From: Acanthosepion pharaonis
Lineage: Eukaryota > Mollusca > Cephalopoda > Sepiida > Sepiidae
NCBI GenBank assembly: GCA_903632075.3
Contig: CAHIKZ030000834.1
Span: 158,501 to 222,500 of the forward strand
Direction of reading: 5' to 3'
DNA: 64,000 bases
Shown here one piece after another: positions 42,778 to 53,645 of this stretch. Under the pieces are notes generated by a model. That model was not told the DNA's origin and did not search any database. It saw only the letters and a program-made list of their open reading frames with translations. The position numbers and the translations under genes were made by a program. The number at the start of each line of letters is the position of its first letter. Position 1 is the first letter of the stretch.

Positions 42778-43620
42778 CATTCAGTCTTCCATGCAAACCA
42801 TCAGTAAGATATGAATCCCCCCACTGTGGGTTAAATAGTAGGACTTTTATCTGAAAATTATTATTATCTCCCAAACATAGTTAATACAATATTCACTTTA
42901 AAAAAAAATAAAAGGATTATTCTTACGATGCAAAAATAACCTACAAAAGATTGATAAGCTGTAAAAAAAAAATAAAGAAATCAATCAATTCACCTTCCTT
43001 GTTCGTTCTTTCTTTCTACAGATTTTTCTTGACATTTCTTGCTCCCCCCCATCTATTTAAATTAAACCACTTACCATCATTAACTTCTCTATTCCTATTA
43101 TCTTCATCGTTGATGTCTGCTACAGTAGTTGCCACAAATGCTTCACTATTAAGAGTTTCTACTTCACCAAGATTTTTTTTTATTTTTTAAGCTTTTTACC
43201 CCAAGCAAGGCGAGAGTGCCACTAGCATGCAAAGGGTTACAAAGAGTGGGAGCAAGAGTAAAGAGGCGTGACAGAGGAAAGGATGAAGAGAAGGACAGAG
43301 AATAGATCAAGGCATCTGGAGATGTCAATTGACATTGCATTTGAATAGTTGAAGATTATAGATATCAGGGAAGCAAATAAGAGAAAGGGTGTTCCGCAGA
43401 CGGGAAGTGCAAGACATGAAGCTATTAAGTGCTCTTAAAATTTAATTGACTTGTGCCAGGTTTGTTATGAAAGAAATCAAACTATTAGAATCTCTTGATC
43501 TTTCTTTTTTTTTTTATCTCATATTTCTGTGTTTTCATCTTCTCTTTTCTTCTCTCCTACCCACTGCAGAATTTAGTCTCCTCCCATTTTCACCTCCCAA
43601 TTTCTGCAGTGTGTGAAAAC
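42778..43620 (+). repeat. Segmental duplication, copy 1
   Basis: Starts in a SINE1 body (gtaagatatgaatccccc, gtgggttaaatagtaggact), continues through the SINE1 3' part, then ccatctatttaaattaaacc, tgaaagaaatcaaactatta and gaatttagtctcctcccatt. All recur in order at 48140-48725, about 5.1-5.4 kb downstream in the same orientation. This copy carries an extra 258 bp at 43172-43429. Confidence 0.88.
43172..43429 (-). mobile_element. LINE-B 3' end inserted in segmental duplication copy 1
   Basis: T-run followed by taccccaagcaaggcgagag; on the minus strand it encodes LRNTLSLICFPDIYNLQLFK and CNVN. It is absent from the sister copy at the caccaagtgttttt junction (48528), so it arrived after the duplication, or was lost from the other copy. 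Confidence 0.85.
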
Positions 43621-43635
43621 TCACTGAGTTTGGAA

Positions 43636-43668
43636 ATAATAATAATAATAATAATAATAATAACTAGA
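43636..43668. repeat. (AAT)n microsatellite
   Basis: About 10 units. Confidence 0.95.
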
Positions 43669-44450
43669 ATGAAACATGAAAATTTCATGGTTTTCCTATT
43701 TGAATTTTCTAATGAATCTTAATTCTTAAGTTAATGACTAAATAAGTTTATGGCGAGTTCTATAACAATAAAATATCCGTAGAAATTCACACTGTAAAAT
43801 ATTTGACCTTAACAACTTTAACAGAATATTTCAGTAACAAATTATAAATATGAAATCTGGTCATTATTCAAAGAAGTAAGGGGGTACAAATGAAAGATTT
43901 GAAATTGACCACTTTTTCTATTTCACTGAAACTGATGTTAAATCTATCTTTCCTTCTTTTTTTCATTCATTTTCTCACTGAAACCAAGTAGTATCTCCAA
44001 TATGTCTTTTCTGTCTTTCCATGTGATCAAAACAAAATAGTCCATTATTTATGAGGTATTGGCGTACATATATATGACAAGCAGAAGTATGATAAGATAA
44101 TTCCATACTTTTATTCCTCAAGTGAATGTAAATGATAGCCATCTCCTGATCATTAATTAATAACTATTAATTAATCATCAGAAGATGGCTATCTTTTTAT
44201 TGGTGGAAGTTTAGACTGAATTACAAAGTTACCTGAAACAGCATCCTTCCCACCTGAGACTCCTGTTGAATTTTACATGAAAGCAATTTTGAATGATCAA
44301 AATTGTATTCTCTTCTCTTACTTTTTTTTGAAAAAGGCAAGAGTAAACTTGAATGATTACAATCACATATTAATTATATATTAAAAGTAAATATCAATCA
44401 TTAAAACAGTGATGGCATTAACAAACATTCAAACTACTACTGCTAATAAT
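43669..44450. other. Unassigned DNA with an inverted repeat at 44134-44193
   Basis: The arms 44134-44160 and 44167-44193 (27 nt each, 2 mismatches, loop 6 nt) contain gatagccatct and agatggctatc and a ttaattaa core. No gene recognised. Confidence 0.6.
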
Positions 44451-44454
44451 ATTT

Positions 44455-45715
44455 TTTTAATCATTTCATGTCGAACAAGGCAATAAAGATGGAAGGAGTT
44501 ACCGAGTGTTAGAGAATATGAGAAAAAGAAAATATCATTAAGGTAAGAAAACAATAACAAAACAGGTTGCTAGCAAACAGAAAATGACAATTGACATTGC
44601 ATTTAAATTTTTGAAGATCAAATTTGACTGGAAAGCAAGAGGCTGGAAAAAGTTCCACAAGTGAGAAATGTGAGAGAAGAAACTGTTAGCATATAACTTA
44701 CAGTTACATCTAGCCATTTTAAATGTTAAATGATGAAACCATGCCACCAAGTACTGCGCTTAAATTCATAAAGTCTATGTACCATAGTGAAAAGAAGAAT
44801 TAGCATGAAATTATTTAAAGGAAAGGCACAGGAAAGCTACATTATGGTGGTAGGAAAATGACTGAAGTCAAGACGCCAATAAGTGAATCTTATTTGAGAG
44901 AAGAAACTGTTAGCATACAACTTACGGTTACATCTAGCCATTTCAAGTGTAAAATGATGAGACCTTGCCACCAATCTAGTACTGCACTTAAATTCATAAA
45001 GTCTATGTACCATAGTGAAAAGAAGAATTAGCATGAAATTATTTAAAGGAAAGGCACAGGAAAGCTACATTATGGTGGTAGGAAAGTGACTGAAGCCGAG
45101 ATGCCAATAAGTGAATCTTATGTGAGAGAAGAAACTGTTAGCATAGAACTTACGGTTACATCTAGCCATTTCAAGTGTAAAATGATGAGACCTTGCCACC
45201 AATCTAGTACTGCACTTAAATTCATAAAGTCTATGTACCATAGTGAAAAGAAGAATTAGCATGAAATTATTTAAAGGAAAGGCACAGGAAAGCTACATTA
45301 TGGTGGTAGGAAAATGACTGAAGTCAAGACGCCAATAAGTGAATCTTATTCGAGAGAAGAAACTGTTAGCATAGAACTTACAGTTACATCTAGCCATTTC
45401 AACTGTAAAATGATGAGACCTTGCCACCAATCTTAAATTCATAAAGTTTAGGTACCATAGAGTAAGCTTCATTAGAACAATTACCATGAAAGTATTTATA
45501 GAAAAGGGACAGGGAAGCTATGTTAGAGTAGTGGGAATGTAACTGAAGCAAGATGCCAGCTCAGAACCAATAATAATGAAGATTCTTTATATTTTATCAA
45601 GAATCTCTTAATACATAGTAGGAGCACCAGGCTAGATGAGGCAGCCATATTTTATGCATGGACAAATGGTTGACTTATAAATGTATAAGAAATGTAATGT
45701 GTCGAGAAAACTGTC
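44455..45715 (-). mobile_element. LINE-B 3' end containing a 228-bp tandem array
   Basis: The outer parts are ordinary LINE-B: the 3' UTR and FKCNVN-type region on the left (44455-44670), and the more upstream LINE-B segment on the right (45580-45715). Between them gagagaagaaactgttagca starts units at 44672, 44896, 45124 and 45352 (224, 228, 228). Each minus-strand unit encodes RLYEFKCSTRLVARSHHFTL, EMARCNRKLYANSFFS and a decayed end. The unit joins a downstream and an upstream LINE-B point, so it is an internal tandem duplication of the element. Confidence 0.93.
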
Positions 45716-45984
45716 TAGCACAACACAGGGAACTAACATTTCTAGCAGCAGCCATTGCTATTGATTCAATATAATCAGTCACTCTTCTTGGTGGATAGCA
45801 TCAGCCATACTGATGGAAGGTAAAATAGGTTCTCTCAGACGATTAATAATAATACTTCTCATAATAATAATAATCTGAGAGGCAAAAATACTGTATATCA
45901 TGTTGAAATAATAAGGAAGAAATAAGATTATAGATGATGATAATCTGATGATTACTAATAAAAATACTAAAAGTAAAGAAAGTG

Positions 45985-46215
45985 AATATGTCGGTAGTGT
46001 AACAGATACCAGCATGGAAAGTGGTATTTAGCAAGTCAAGTTCAAATTCCTGGTTAGTTGTTTGCATTCATTTTGACATTAATGCCTAAATGCATTTTTT
46101 CTACCTGCCTACTAGCTACGTGTTAAATAGCCGTGTAGAATGGTTTCTTTAGACTTGATTGGCAGCAAGTCAGAGAATAGAAAAACTCTGAATTCTAAAC
46201 TGTCAAGAATGCAAT
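45985..46215 (+). mobile_element. SINE1b
   Basis: cggtagtgtaacagatacca, B box caagttcaaattcctggt, tttgcattcattttgacatt, then ctacgtgttaaatagccgtg, agacttgattggcagcaagt and aaaactctgaattctaaac. Confidence 0.72.
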
Positions 46216-46242
46216 GGGAAACCATTCCACCATCTTTTTTGT

Positions 46243-46355
46243 TTCATGAGAAGGCTTGGAAATTCGCAGATAATTAAAGAAAAGGAAGCTATGGAGAGTC
46301 ATAATTGCCTACGTCCTGAAGGAACATGGCATTAAAAAAAGAAGAGAAAAGGAGT
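46243..46355 (+). mobile_element. LINE-A 3' terminus
   Basis: catgagaaggcttggaaatt, then ggaagctatggagagtcata, attgcctacgtcctgaagga and tail aaaaaaagaagag. Only the ends of the terminal region, joined by deletion. Confidence 0.65.
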
Positions 46356-46429
46356 GTAAGTAATAATAATGCTAATTAATAAAAACAAAACAAAGTAAAT
46401 AAAAGACACAGCAATAATGATTATAAAGA

Positions 46430-46520
46430 ATGCTCAAGGGAGTACAAGACTATTGGGAATACTTGTTGCCACTTGGTTTCTAGCTGGAACCACTAGATAA
46501 CAAAAAACTATAAAACAATG
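46430..46520 (+). mobile_element. LINE-C 3' terminus
   Basis: gactattgggaatacttgtt, gccacttggtttctagctgg, accactagataac. It matches the tandem ends at 59.1-60.4 kb. Confidence 0.6.
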
Positions 46521-46524
46521 GAGT

Positions 46525-46555
46525 ATGATGATGATGGTGGTGGTGATGATGATGG

Positions 46556-46596
<41 letters not shown>

Positions 46597-46660
46597 GCAA
46601 AGTAGTAGTAGTAATAATAATAATAATAATAAGTAGTAGTAGTAGTAGTAGTAGTAGTAC
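46525..46660. repeat. (ATG)n then (TAG)n/(TAA)n triplet arrays
   Basis: Adjacent trinucleotide arrays of different sequence, following a LINE-C end, as at 59.8-60.5 kb. Confidence 0.95.
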
Positions 46661-47455
46661 TAATGACTATGACTTACTACACTTACAGTAGTACCATAAT
46701 ACAAAATAACAGTTGTGGTAATAATTAATAATAATTGTAGCAGAATAGAATATTTGTACTAATAGAAGTAATATTAATATTAATGATAATAAAAGTAATA
46801 GCATTTAAAAATTAGTGTAGTAATAAAAGTAGAACGGATCATATTCGAGCTGTAATATTAAAACAAGGTAAAAATAAATATTTTTTAATATTAAAATTAT
46901 TAAATAATAAAAAATAAAATTATTAAATAATATTTTAAAAGAAGTTAAAAATATTTGAACGCGCATTTAGATAAAAAAAATAGTTCAACATTAATAAAAA
47001 TGTAAGGACTACTACAAGGTTGTTATTTAAATTCATTTTTTTTTTTTATTCTGTTTTGATTCCCAGCTTTTCCTAAGTAACTCTTTCTTTTACAGGCTTG
47101 TTTCAATTCTGCAACTTTCTTAAATGCTGGCATTATTATCGAATCAAAATCATTACATCTTTTTTTTTTTTTTCCAGTTTATCTTGACTTTATTGTTGTT
47201 AAATTTTTTCTTTTTTTTTTTTCCTTTTTTAGTTAGGCTTTTTCTCAACATTTCATTTAAGCGAACAAATATGGAGTTTTAAAACTAAAAAAGTAATAAA
47301 AGTAAAAGTCAAAAAATCTAACTACAAATAAAAGTAAAACTTTAAAAACACGATAAAACCTAGAAGTGACATTGTGTAGCACATTGTCTGCAACAAGTCG
47401 TGATTACAGTTTGAAAACATTTTCCCCAGGCTAAAAATATCATCACTCATGAGAA
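46661..47455. other. AT-rich DNA with poly-T tracts
   Basis: No gene. T runs near 47037, 47159 and 47209. Confidence 0.5.
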
Positions 47456-47459
47456 TTTG

Positions 47460-47917
47460 ACTTTCTCTTCCTTTTCTTAAATTTTTCCCTCCTTCAACTT
47501 CAACTTGTTTTTATCACCTTCTTCCTTTTCTCCAACTATTCAATCAACTTTAACATTTTATATTCTTATCTTCCTCCTCTAAATTATTTTTTATTTCATT
47601 TCACTTCAACTTTTTCTCCTTTTGCTCTTCTCGTACTCTTTCATCCCCCTCTTAATTTGAATCAATTTTTTCTTCACGCTTATTTTTCAATTCTTCTCTA
47701 AACTTTTTCTTCTTCCTACATTATAATTTTCTTTCTTGCTGATTTTAACTTCATTCTTTCTCTCTTTTTCCCTCTTTCTTTATTCATTTCTTTCTGTCTC
47801 TTTCTCTCTACATTTCTTTTTCTTTCCTTCTTTCTTTCCTTCCTTTCTTTCTTTCTTTCTTTTCTTTCTTTCTTCATTTCTTTTTCTTTTTCACTCTTTT
47901 TTCTTTTCCCTTCCTTC

Positions 47918-47971
<54 letters not shown>

Positions 47972-47972
47972 C
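47460..47972. repeat. Polypyrimidine tract ending in (CTTT)n
   Basis: About 500 bases dominated by C and T on the plus strand; the last 150 are mostly cttt units. Such mirror-rich tracts can form triplex DNA (general knowledge). Not coding. Confidence 0.93.
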
Positions 47973-48044
47973 ACAGTTAAGCAATGTCGCACTTAGTCAG
48001 TACAAGATGAGTTACCATTTAGGAATACCAGGTGCTTTAATCTT

Positions 48045-48345
48045 GGCTGCGTTGCCCGTGTAATAGATAATGCCTCGGAATGAAAAATTGGGGGGCCAAT
48101 TTTGAATTCCAGTCAGGTTCATTACATTAAATAAGTACAAATACCCTTACAAAAGGTATGAGTCTACCTCTTTTCTCCCCAGCTATGGGATAAATAGTAG
48201 AACATCTCTGAAAATCATTATTTGTACCAAGAAATTAATTAATACAATATTCACTTTAAAAAAAAATATTTTTACAATCCAAAACTATGTTTTGGCTTTA
48301 AATAACCTACAAAAGGGTGGCAAACTATAAAAAATAAATCAATTC
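48045..48345 (+). mobile_element. SINE1 with long 3' body
   Basis: cccgtgtaatagataatgcc, B box ttttgaattccagtcaggt, attacattaaataagtacaa, aatacccttacaaaaggtat, ccagctatgggataaatagt, then the long 3' part ttttggctttaaataaccta. Confidence 0.85.
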
Positions 48346-48725
48346 ATCTTCTTTCCTTTTTTTTTCTTTCTACAGATTTTTTCTTAACTATTTTCTTTCT
48401 TCCCCCATCTATTTAAATTAAACCACTTGCCATCATTAACTTCTCTATTCCTATTACCTTGACCCTAGATGCCTGCTCATAGTACAGTAGTTGGTGCACA
48501 TGCCTTACTAATAAGAGTTTCTACCTCACCAAGTGTTTTTAAAATTTAATAGACTTGTGCTAGATTTGTTATGAAAGAAATCAAACTATTAGAATCTCTT
48601 GATCTTTCTTTTCTTTTTTTTTCACCTCATATTTCTTTGTCTTCATCTCCTCTTTTCTTCTCTCCTATCCACTGCAGAATTTAGTCTCCTCCCATTTTCA
48701 CCTCCCAATTTCTGCAGCGTGTCCT
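48140..48725 (+). repeat. Segmental duplication, copy 2
   Basis: Partner of 42778-43620 without the LINE-B insert. It includes the SINE1 body and 3' part plus about 380 bp of flank (catctatttaaattaaacca to aatttctgcagcgtgt). Confidence 0.88.
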
Positions 48726-48992
48726 TGTCTGGAGTTGCACATCTGCTGCAGCAACAAGTAGAAAGCAAAATCCCACCCACTAAAAAACTTTGATAAATGC
48801 AACAATTCTTTAGTTGGTTAAAGACTTTTACATTTGTTCTGATACACTATGTTACAAAAAATATAGAATTTATCATAATTGGGCAGCAATTGTTTTCTTA
48901 TTAAAGATTACAGACATTCTATGTCTACTGAATTCATCGATTATCTTTTCCAAAATGTGAAATAACCTTTTGCAGATCTGGCTACTGGGGCT
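48726..48992. other. Unassigned DNA
   Basis: No feature recognised. Confidence 0.4.
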
Positions 48993-48994
48993 TT

Positions 48995-49610
48995 TTTTTT
49001 AATCATTTCATTTGAATCAATGATAACATTAGAATGCAGGCGATTACAGGGAGTGAAAGTGAAAGAGAATGTGAAGACTGACAAGCTGGGGAAATTGATG
49101 AAAGAACAAAAAAGGAACAGGGTTCAAGAAGACAGAGGATGGCAATTGACATTGCATTTAAATTTTTGAAGATTGTAGTTATCAGAGAACCAAGTAATTA
49201 GAAGTGAGTTCCACAGGTGGGAAGTGTGAGAAAAGAAACTGTTGGAGTAGAAGTAGTGGTTGTATCTAGTTAGTTCAACAGTAAAATGGTGAGACCTAGC
49301 TGCTAATCTAGTAGTACAATTAAATTCATGTAGTCGGAGCTCTAGGGAAAAAAAACTCATTAGAACAGTTGCCATGAAAATATTTGTAGAAAAGACAATG
49401 GGAAGCCACATCATGTTGATGAGAAAGCTGTTGAATAGGCTATGTTTGGTCAGGTTCGATTACATTACAGATCTTTCTTTGTATTTTGTCAAGAATCTTG
49501 AGATATATAGCAAAAGATCCAGACCAAATATGGCAACAGTATCAATGCACAGATGAATGGTAGATTTATAAATATGTAAGATGGATTCTGACAAGCTGCA
49601 ATCAAAACGC
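48995..49610 (-). mobile_element. LINE-B 3' portion, about 600 bp
   Basis: The minus strand reads, in order: IHCIVAIFGLDLLLYISRF-like sequence, NIFMATVLMS, RLHEFNCTTRLAARSHHFTV, FYSNSFFSHTSHLWNSL and YNLQKFKCNVNCH, then the 3' UTR ending at the T-run near 48995. The frame 49124-49414 (96 codons) is intact. A good single-copy comparison for the tandem array at 44.7 kb. Confidence 0.88.
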
Positions 49611-49699
49611 AGAATATCATATCAGCTCATTTATAATGACACTTTAAAAAAAAAATGAGCTACTTGATAATACTTTTGACTTTCTTTCCTTCACTTAAA

Positions 49700-49770
49700 T
49701 CTCTCACTCCTGAAGATGACTCAGGTGAGTCAAAACCTTCGACACAGCCTTGATGTCAAATATTTTTTGT
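49700..49770 (+). mobile_element. SINE3-like tail
   Basis: ctcctgaagatgactcaggt and caaaaccttcgacacagcct follow the CTGAAGA...GAAACGT pattern loosely. Confidence 0.4.
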
Positions 49771-49904
49771 GTCTACAGCAGCCAGATTTGCAGAAGTTAG
49801 TTCGCAGTTTAGTGAAGATGTTGGATAAATTCGATGTATGATGTCTATCCTTTTTTCATAAGACTTGTTTCAAGGAACACATAAATAGATATTTACTAAA
49901 CTTA

Positions 49905-49995
49905 TCTTTGTCTGGCATAATTAAAAGGCACCTGGTGAGTATTGAACTCACTACAGCAGTGATGGTCAGCAAGGTTACCTTTTTAAACACTTCTC
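49905..49995 (-). mobile_element. SINE2-like head fragment
   Basis: ggcacctggtgagtattgaa then ctcactacagcagtgatggt, matching the SINE2 head on the minus strand (B box gagttcaatactcacc). Confidence 0.5.
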
Positions 49996-50775
49996 AGCGA
50001 CAAGATACCTGCAGATACTGTCAGCAGACATCCAAACCAAAATCATTAAAGAAGTAAGATTATTACTACATGATAAGGCACTTGATATAAGCCAGTACGT
50101 AATCTGATAAAATATGTTAATTCTTAGTTATTGCTAGTTTGATCCCTGATGGTAAGATGATCAGATTTCAAATCAACATTGTTTGTCCATTCAAAATGCT
50201 ACATTGAGTAGAAAATATATTCAGTTTAAATAAAAGAGTCACAAGAATGATGTTAAAAGATACATTTCAGCTTATACTTTTTTCCTGTTATCCAGGATTG
50301 TTGCCAGATGAAAAGAGAATTCAGCTCTTGTGACACAGATGTCCATTTCAGTTTCATTCAAAGTGTGTGTCTATGTACATTTGTGTCTGTGCATTTATAT
50401 TTTAATTCAATGATAGATCAAAAAATAAAACTAAAAATTAAAAAAATTTTTAAGAATTCTATTATTAATAAATAATTTTTAAAAAGTTCATTAAAATTTT
50501 ATAATTATCTGATTTCTTTTTTTGGGTGAGGGGTTTAAAGAACTATTTTTTTTCTTGTTTCAAATTTAATGATTTTATTGCTCAACCCAGAGTAGGGGTT
50601 GTCAAGACGGATTGGAAAGAGAATGTCTTACTCCAATGTCTTATTTCAAACTAAGTCAAATCGCGTGGGTGTGTGGGTGTGTGTGCAACTGTGTATACAT
50701 TAAATAGCACAGACATAAGTCATTTATGGGCAATATAGATGCAGGCATATACATGACATATGCAGTCACCCGCAG
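49996..50775. other. Unassigned AT-rich DNA
   Basis: No gene recognised. A short GT-rich stretch is at 50665-50685. Confidence 0.4.
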
Positions 50776-50784
50776 ATAATTTGC

Positions 50785-51645
50785 GTGACAGACAGAGAAA
50801 GCAAAATCAATCAAGTACAAAAATTTAAATATCTAGGAAGTGTTTTAACAGAGGACAGAAAATGCAATACCAAAATTGAGATAGTGAAAGATGCCTTACA
50901 AAGCTAAGCAAAGTATTAAGAAAACAGGAAAATTTAGTTTGAAACAAAGAGAAGAGTACATAATATCAGTTCCTTTATAGTGATTTTCCAAGCATAGCTT
51001 AGATGTGGCACAAGGCCGAAATTAGGGGGGACCCAGTGAGAATCGAACTCACTACTCAGCCGTAATTGTTCTAGCGAGACAAGCTTGCTAACCATTTCAC
51101 TACCTCGAGGTGCCCATATCAGTTCCTTTATATGAGAGTGAATGATGGCCAGTCTCATCACAGATTAAGGAGAGATTTGAGGTAACAGAAATATGGTTCT
51201 ACAGAAGGATGCTGAGAATACTATGAATTGAATATGATAAAGTTTTAGAGAAAATGGAAAAAAAAGTATCAGAAAGAGATAGTTGAAATTTCTTGAGTGT
51301 ATATTGAGGAAAGAAGGCTTGGAAAATTTGATACTCACAGTACATATTTCAATATGAGTATCAACAGGAAAGCAGCAAATAACCTAACTAACAAGCTTGT
51401 GTAAATAGTTGGCAGAACAGGGATTAGGAAATTGTGGAGAGCCATGATTGGTCACGCCCTGAAAGGGCACGGCATATAGAAAAAATAGAATGAGATTGTG
51501 TAAATGGTTGGCAGAATAGGGATTAGGAGAAATAACAAAAAGACAAAATTTATTAAGAGCTACAAAGAACAAGAAATTGTGGAGAGCCATGATCGCCCAC
51601 ATTCTGAAGGAACATGGTGTATAGAAAAACTAGGGTCAGGTAAAG
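50785..51645 (+). mobile_element. LINE-A copy interrupted by SINE2, ending in a tandem 3' terminus
   Basis: Plus strand: ESKINQVQKFKYLGSVLTED and KCNTKIE (RT region), KDALQS, then the SINE2 insertion, then SFIxESE-type LLYESE region, EIWFYRRMLRI, KVLEKM, VY.EERRLGKFDTHS and LTSLCK. The 3' end occurs twice (51405-51480 and 51500-51635): gattaggaaattgtggagag with gcacggcatatagaaaaa, then gaaattgtggagagccatga with aacatggtgtatagaaa. Confidence 0.88.
50980..51115 (-). mobile_element. SINE2, complete 136-bp copy with 17-bp target-site duplication
   Basis: The 17-mer atatcagttcctttata flanks the element exactly (50963-50979 and 51116-51132). On the minus strand the SINE reads gggcacctcgaggtagtgaa, atggttagcaagcttgtctc (A-box region), gtgagttcgattctcactgg (B box within a perfect gtgag/ctcac arm) and ggccttgtgccacatctaag, ending gaaaatcac. 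No poly-A tail. It sits inside LINE-A, so it is younger than that copy. Confidence 0.95.
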
Positions 51646-52300
51646 AAGTAATTTTTTTAACACATTACTTTTTAAGTCCAAGCCAATATTTGTAAACTTT
51701 AAGTAAATACTTTATGTAGTGTTTCAATGATCATCATCACTTGATTATTTTGTAATTCCTGAAAATAACAGACACTGCATTGGAAAAAAAGAAACAAAGA
51801 AAAAAAAAACTCATGTAGTCATAGAAAAAGTCATATAGTAAATGATATACACAATAAATTATACAGCACTATTTTGATTAACTGTGTTACTTAGAATAAT
51901 TACTTTGCTACTTAAGCAAATGTAAAAACAGTCTTAGTTGGTAATAACATGAATGACAGATGTCTATAAAAAGGCTCTGTTAATTTGTTTAAATAATGCA
52001 CTGACTACAGTTTGCGTCACATGGCAATAATTGTAAGTAAAATGATGCACTAAAAAAGTAACCAAGTAATCATTTTAAGTCCTCTGAATATTCCTGTCAA
52101 TATTATTTTTATTTAAAATAGGTAAAATTTATGATAAATTTATATTTTAATGAACTAAATATTGGTAATCGAAGTTGCCAAGATTTGGTTTATTAAAATA
52201 ATTCTTTTATAAATTAAATATGATTTTTATTTTATTAAATTGTAGTAATTCAATTAAAATATTACTTATATTATTAAAAATAGTAATTTATTAAAAATAT
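51646..52300. other. Unassigned AT-rich DNA
   Basis: No feature recognised. Confidence 0.4.
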
Positions 52301-52307
52301 TATTTTA

Positions 52308-53300
52308 GGAAGGAAGGAAGGAAGGAAGGAAGGAAGGAAGGAAGGAAGGAAGGAAGGAAGGAATGAAAGAAGGAAGGAAGGAATGAAAGAAGGAAGGAAG
52401 GAATGAAAGAAACTTGTAAAGAATGTGAAGAGGCAAGAAATAAATAAAAAAGAAGAGATACTGAAAAAGAAATATAAAATTATACGAGAGAGGTTTAGAG
52501 AGAAATATAGAAAAGGTAAGAGAGAGAAAGAGAGAGTAAGAGAGAAGGGTAATGGCCAATAAGAATGCTGAAAGAAAAAACTGAAATATAAAATAGACAA
52601 GAGAAAAAAAGAAAGAAAGAGATAATTAATTGGTATTTAGAGAAAGAGGAAATATTTAATTATAGTAAAAGGTAGCAAAGGAAGACCTGAGAGAAAGAGA
52701 GAGAAAGATATAAAAGAATATAAAAAGAAAAAAAGGGTAAAGGTAAGCTACAACAGGTAGAAACTAAAGAAATGAGTGAGAGAGAGAGAGAAAGAAAGAC
52801 TAAAGAGGAAAGAAACAAAGAATTGAGAAAGAAATCAAAAGAGAAAAAAGGGTGACAGACGAAGATAAGGAGAAATTGGGGAAAGTAATGTTAAAAAGAG
52901 ACAGGAAAGAAAGAACTGAGAAAGATAGAGAAGGAAAGAGAAGAAGAGAGGGTAAAAGAGGTAATGTTAGCAACAGGTAGAAAAGAAAGGAGAGAGAGAG
53001 AGAGAGAAAGAGGAAGATAGGGAGGAATAGGGAAGGGTAGTGTTAGCAACAGGTAGGAACGAAAGAATTGAGAGAGAGAGAGAGAGAGAGAGAAAGAGGA
53101 AGATAAGGAGGAAGAGGGAAGGGTAATGTTAGCAACAGGTATGAAAGAAAAGAGAGAGTAAGAGAAGACAAACGAGGAAGATTGGGAGAAAAAGGAGAAG
53201 GAGAGGGACAAAGAAATAATATCGAAGACAGAAAGAGGTAACTTCTTGAAATTGAAGGTGAAATCTAAGAAAGATTTTAAAGAGTAACAGGGAAAACCAG
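52308..53300. repeat. 1-kb polypurine region with (GGAA)n and an 80-bp minisatellite
   Basis: The plus strand is overwhelmingly A and G. It opens with pure GGAA repeats (52308-52362). gtaatgttagcaacaggta-type units begin at 52961, 53038 and 53123 (77 and 85 bp), with a GA run in each. Minus frames rich in Ser, Phe and Leu reflect composition. Confidence 0.93.
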
Positions 53301-53520
53301 AAATAGAAATGAAAGATACAAAGACCCCACCCCATCACACATAATGCTAGAGACACGAAGAGAATGGTACAGGTGTTAAAAATCACAGACAGAAAAGAAT
53401 TTACAAGCAAAATTTACCAAAGATATTGATTTTATAGAATTTACAACTTTCCCCAAACTAAACATCTTTTTAATGAGGTATAAAAAATGGTTTAGCATAA
53501 AAAACCAAAAATACATTAAA
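53301..53520. other. Unassigned DNA
   Basis: No feature recognised; fewer than 300 bases. Confidence 0.4.
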
Positions 53521-53524
53521 CAGT

Positions 53525-53645
53525 AAGGGCACCTGCTATAAAGTGATGGATAGTAAATTCATCTCACTGACTTCTGCCATTGATCCTCATTGGGTACCCT
53601 ATTACTGAGAACTTATGCCAGATCTCATACTTTAAAAAGTATCTA
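53525..53645 (+). mobile_element. SINE2-like element, diverged
   Basis: gggcacctgctataaagtga, B-box-like ttgatcctcattgggt and tatgccagatctca follow the SINE2 order. A- and B-box matches are weak. Confidence 0.5.

Noticed and set aside
47736..47996. 86-codon Phe/Leu/Ser frame
   Set aside because: Compositional translation of the polypyrimidine tract.
52274..53211. Minus frames rich in Ser, Phe and Pro
   Set aside because: Produced by the polypurine strand composition.
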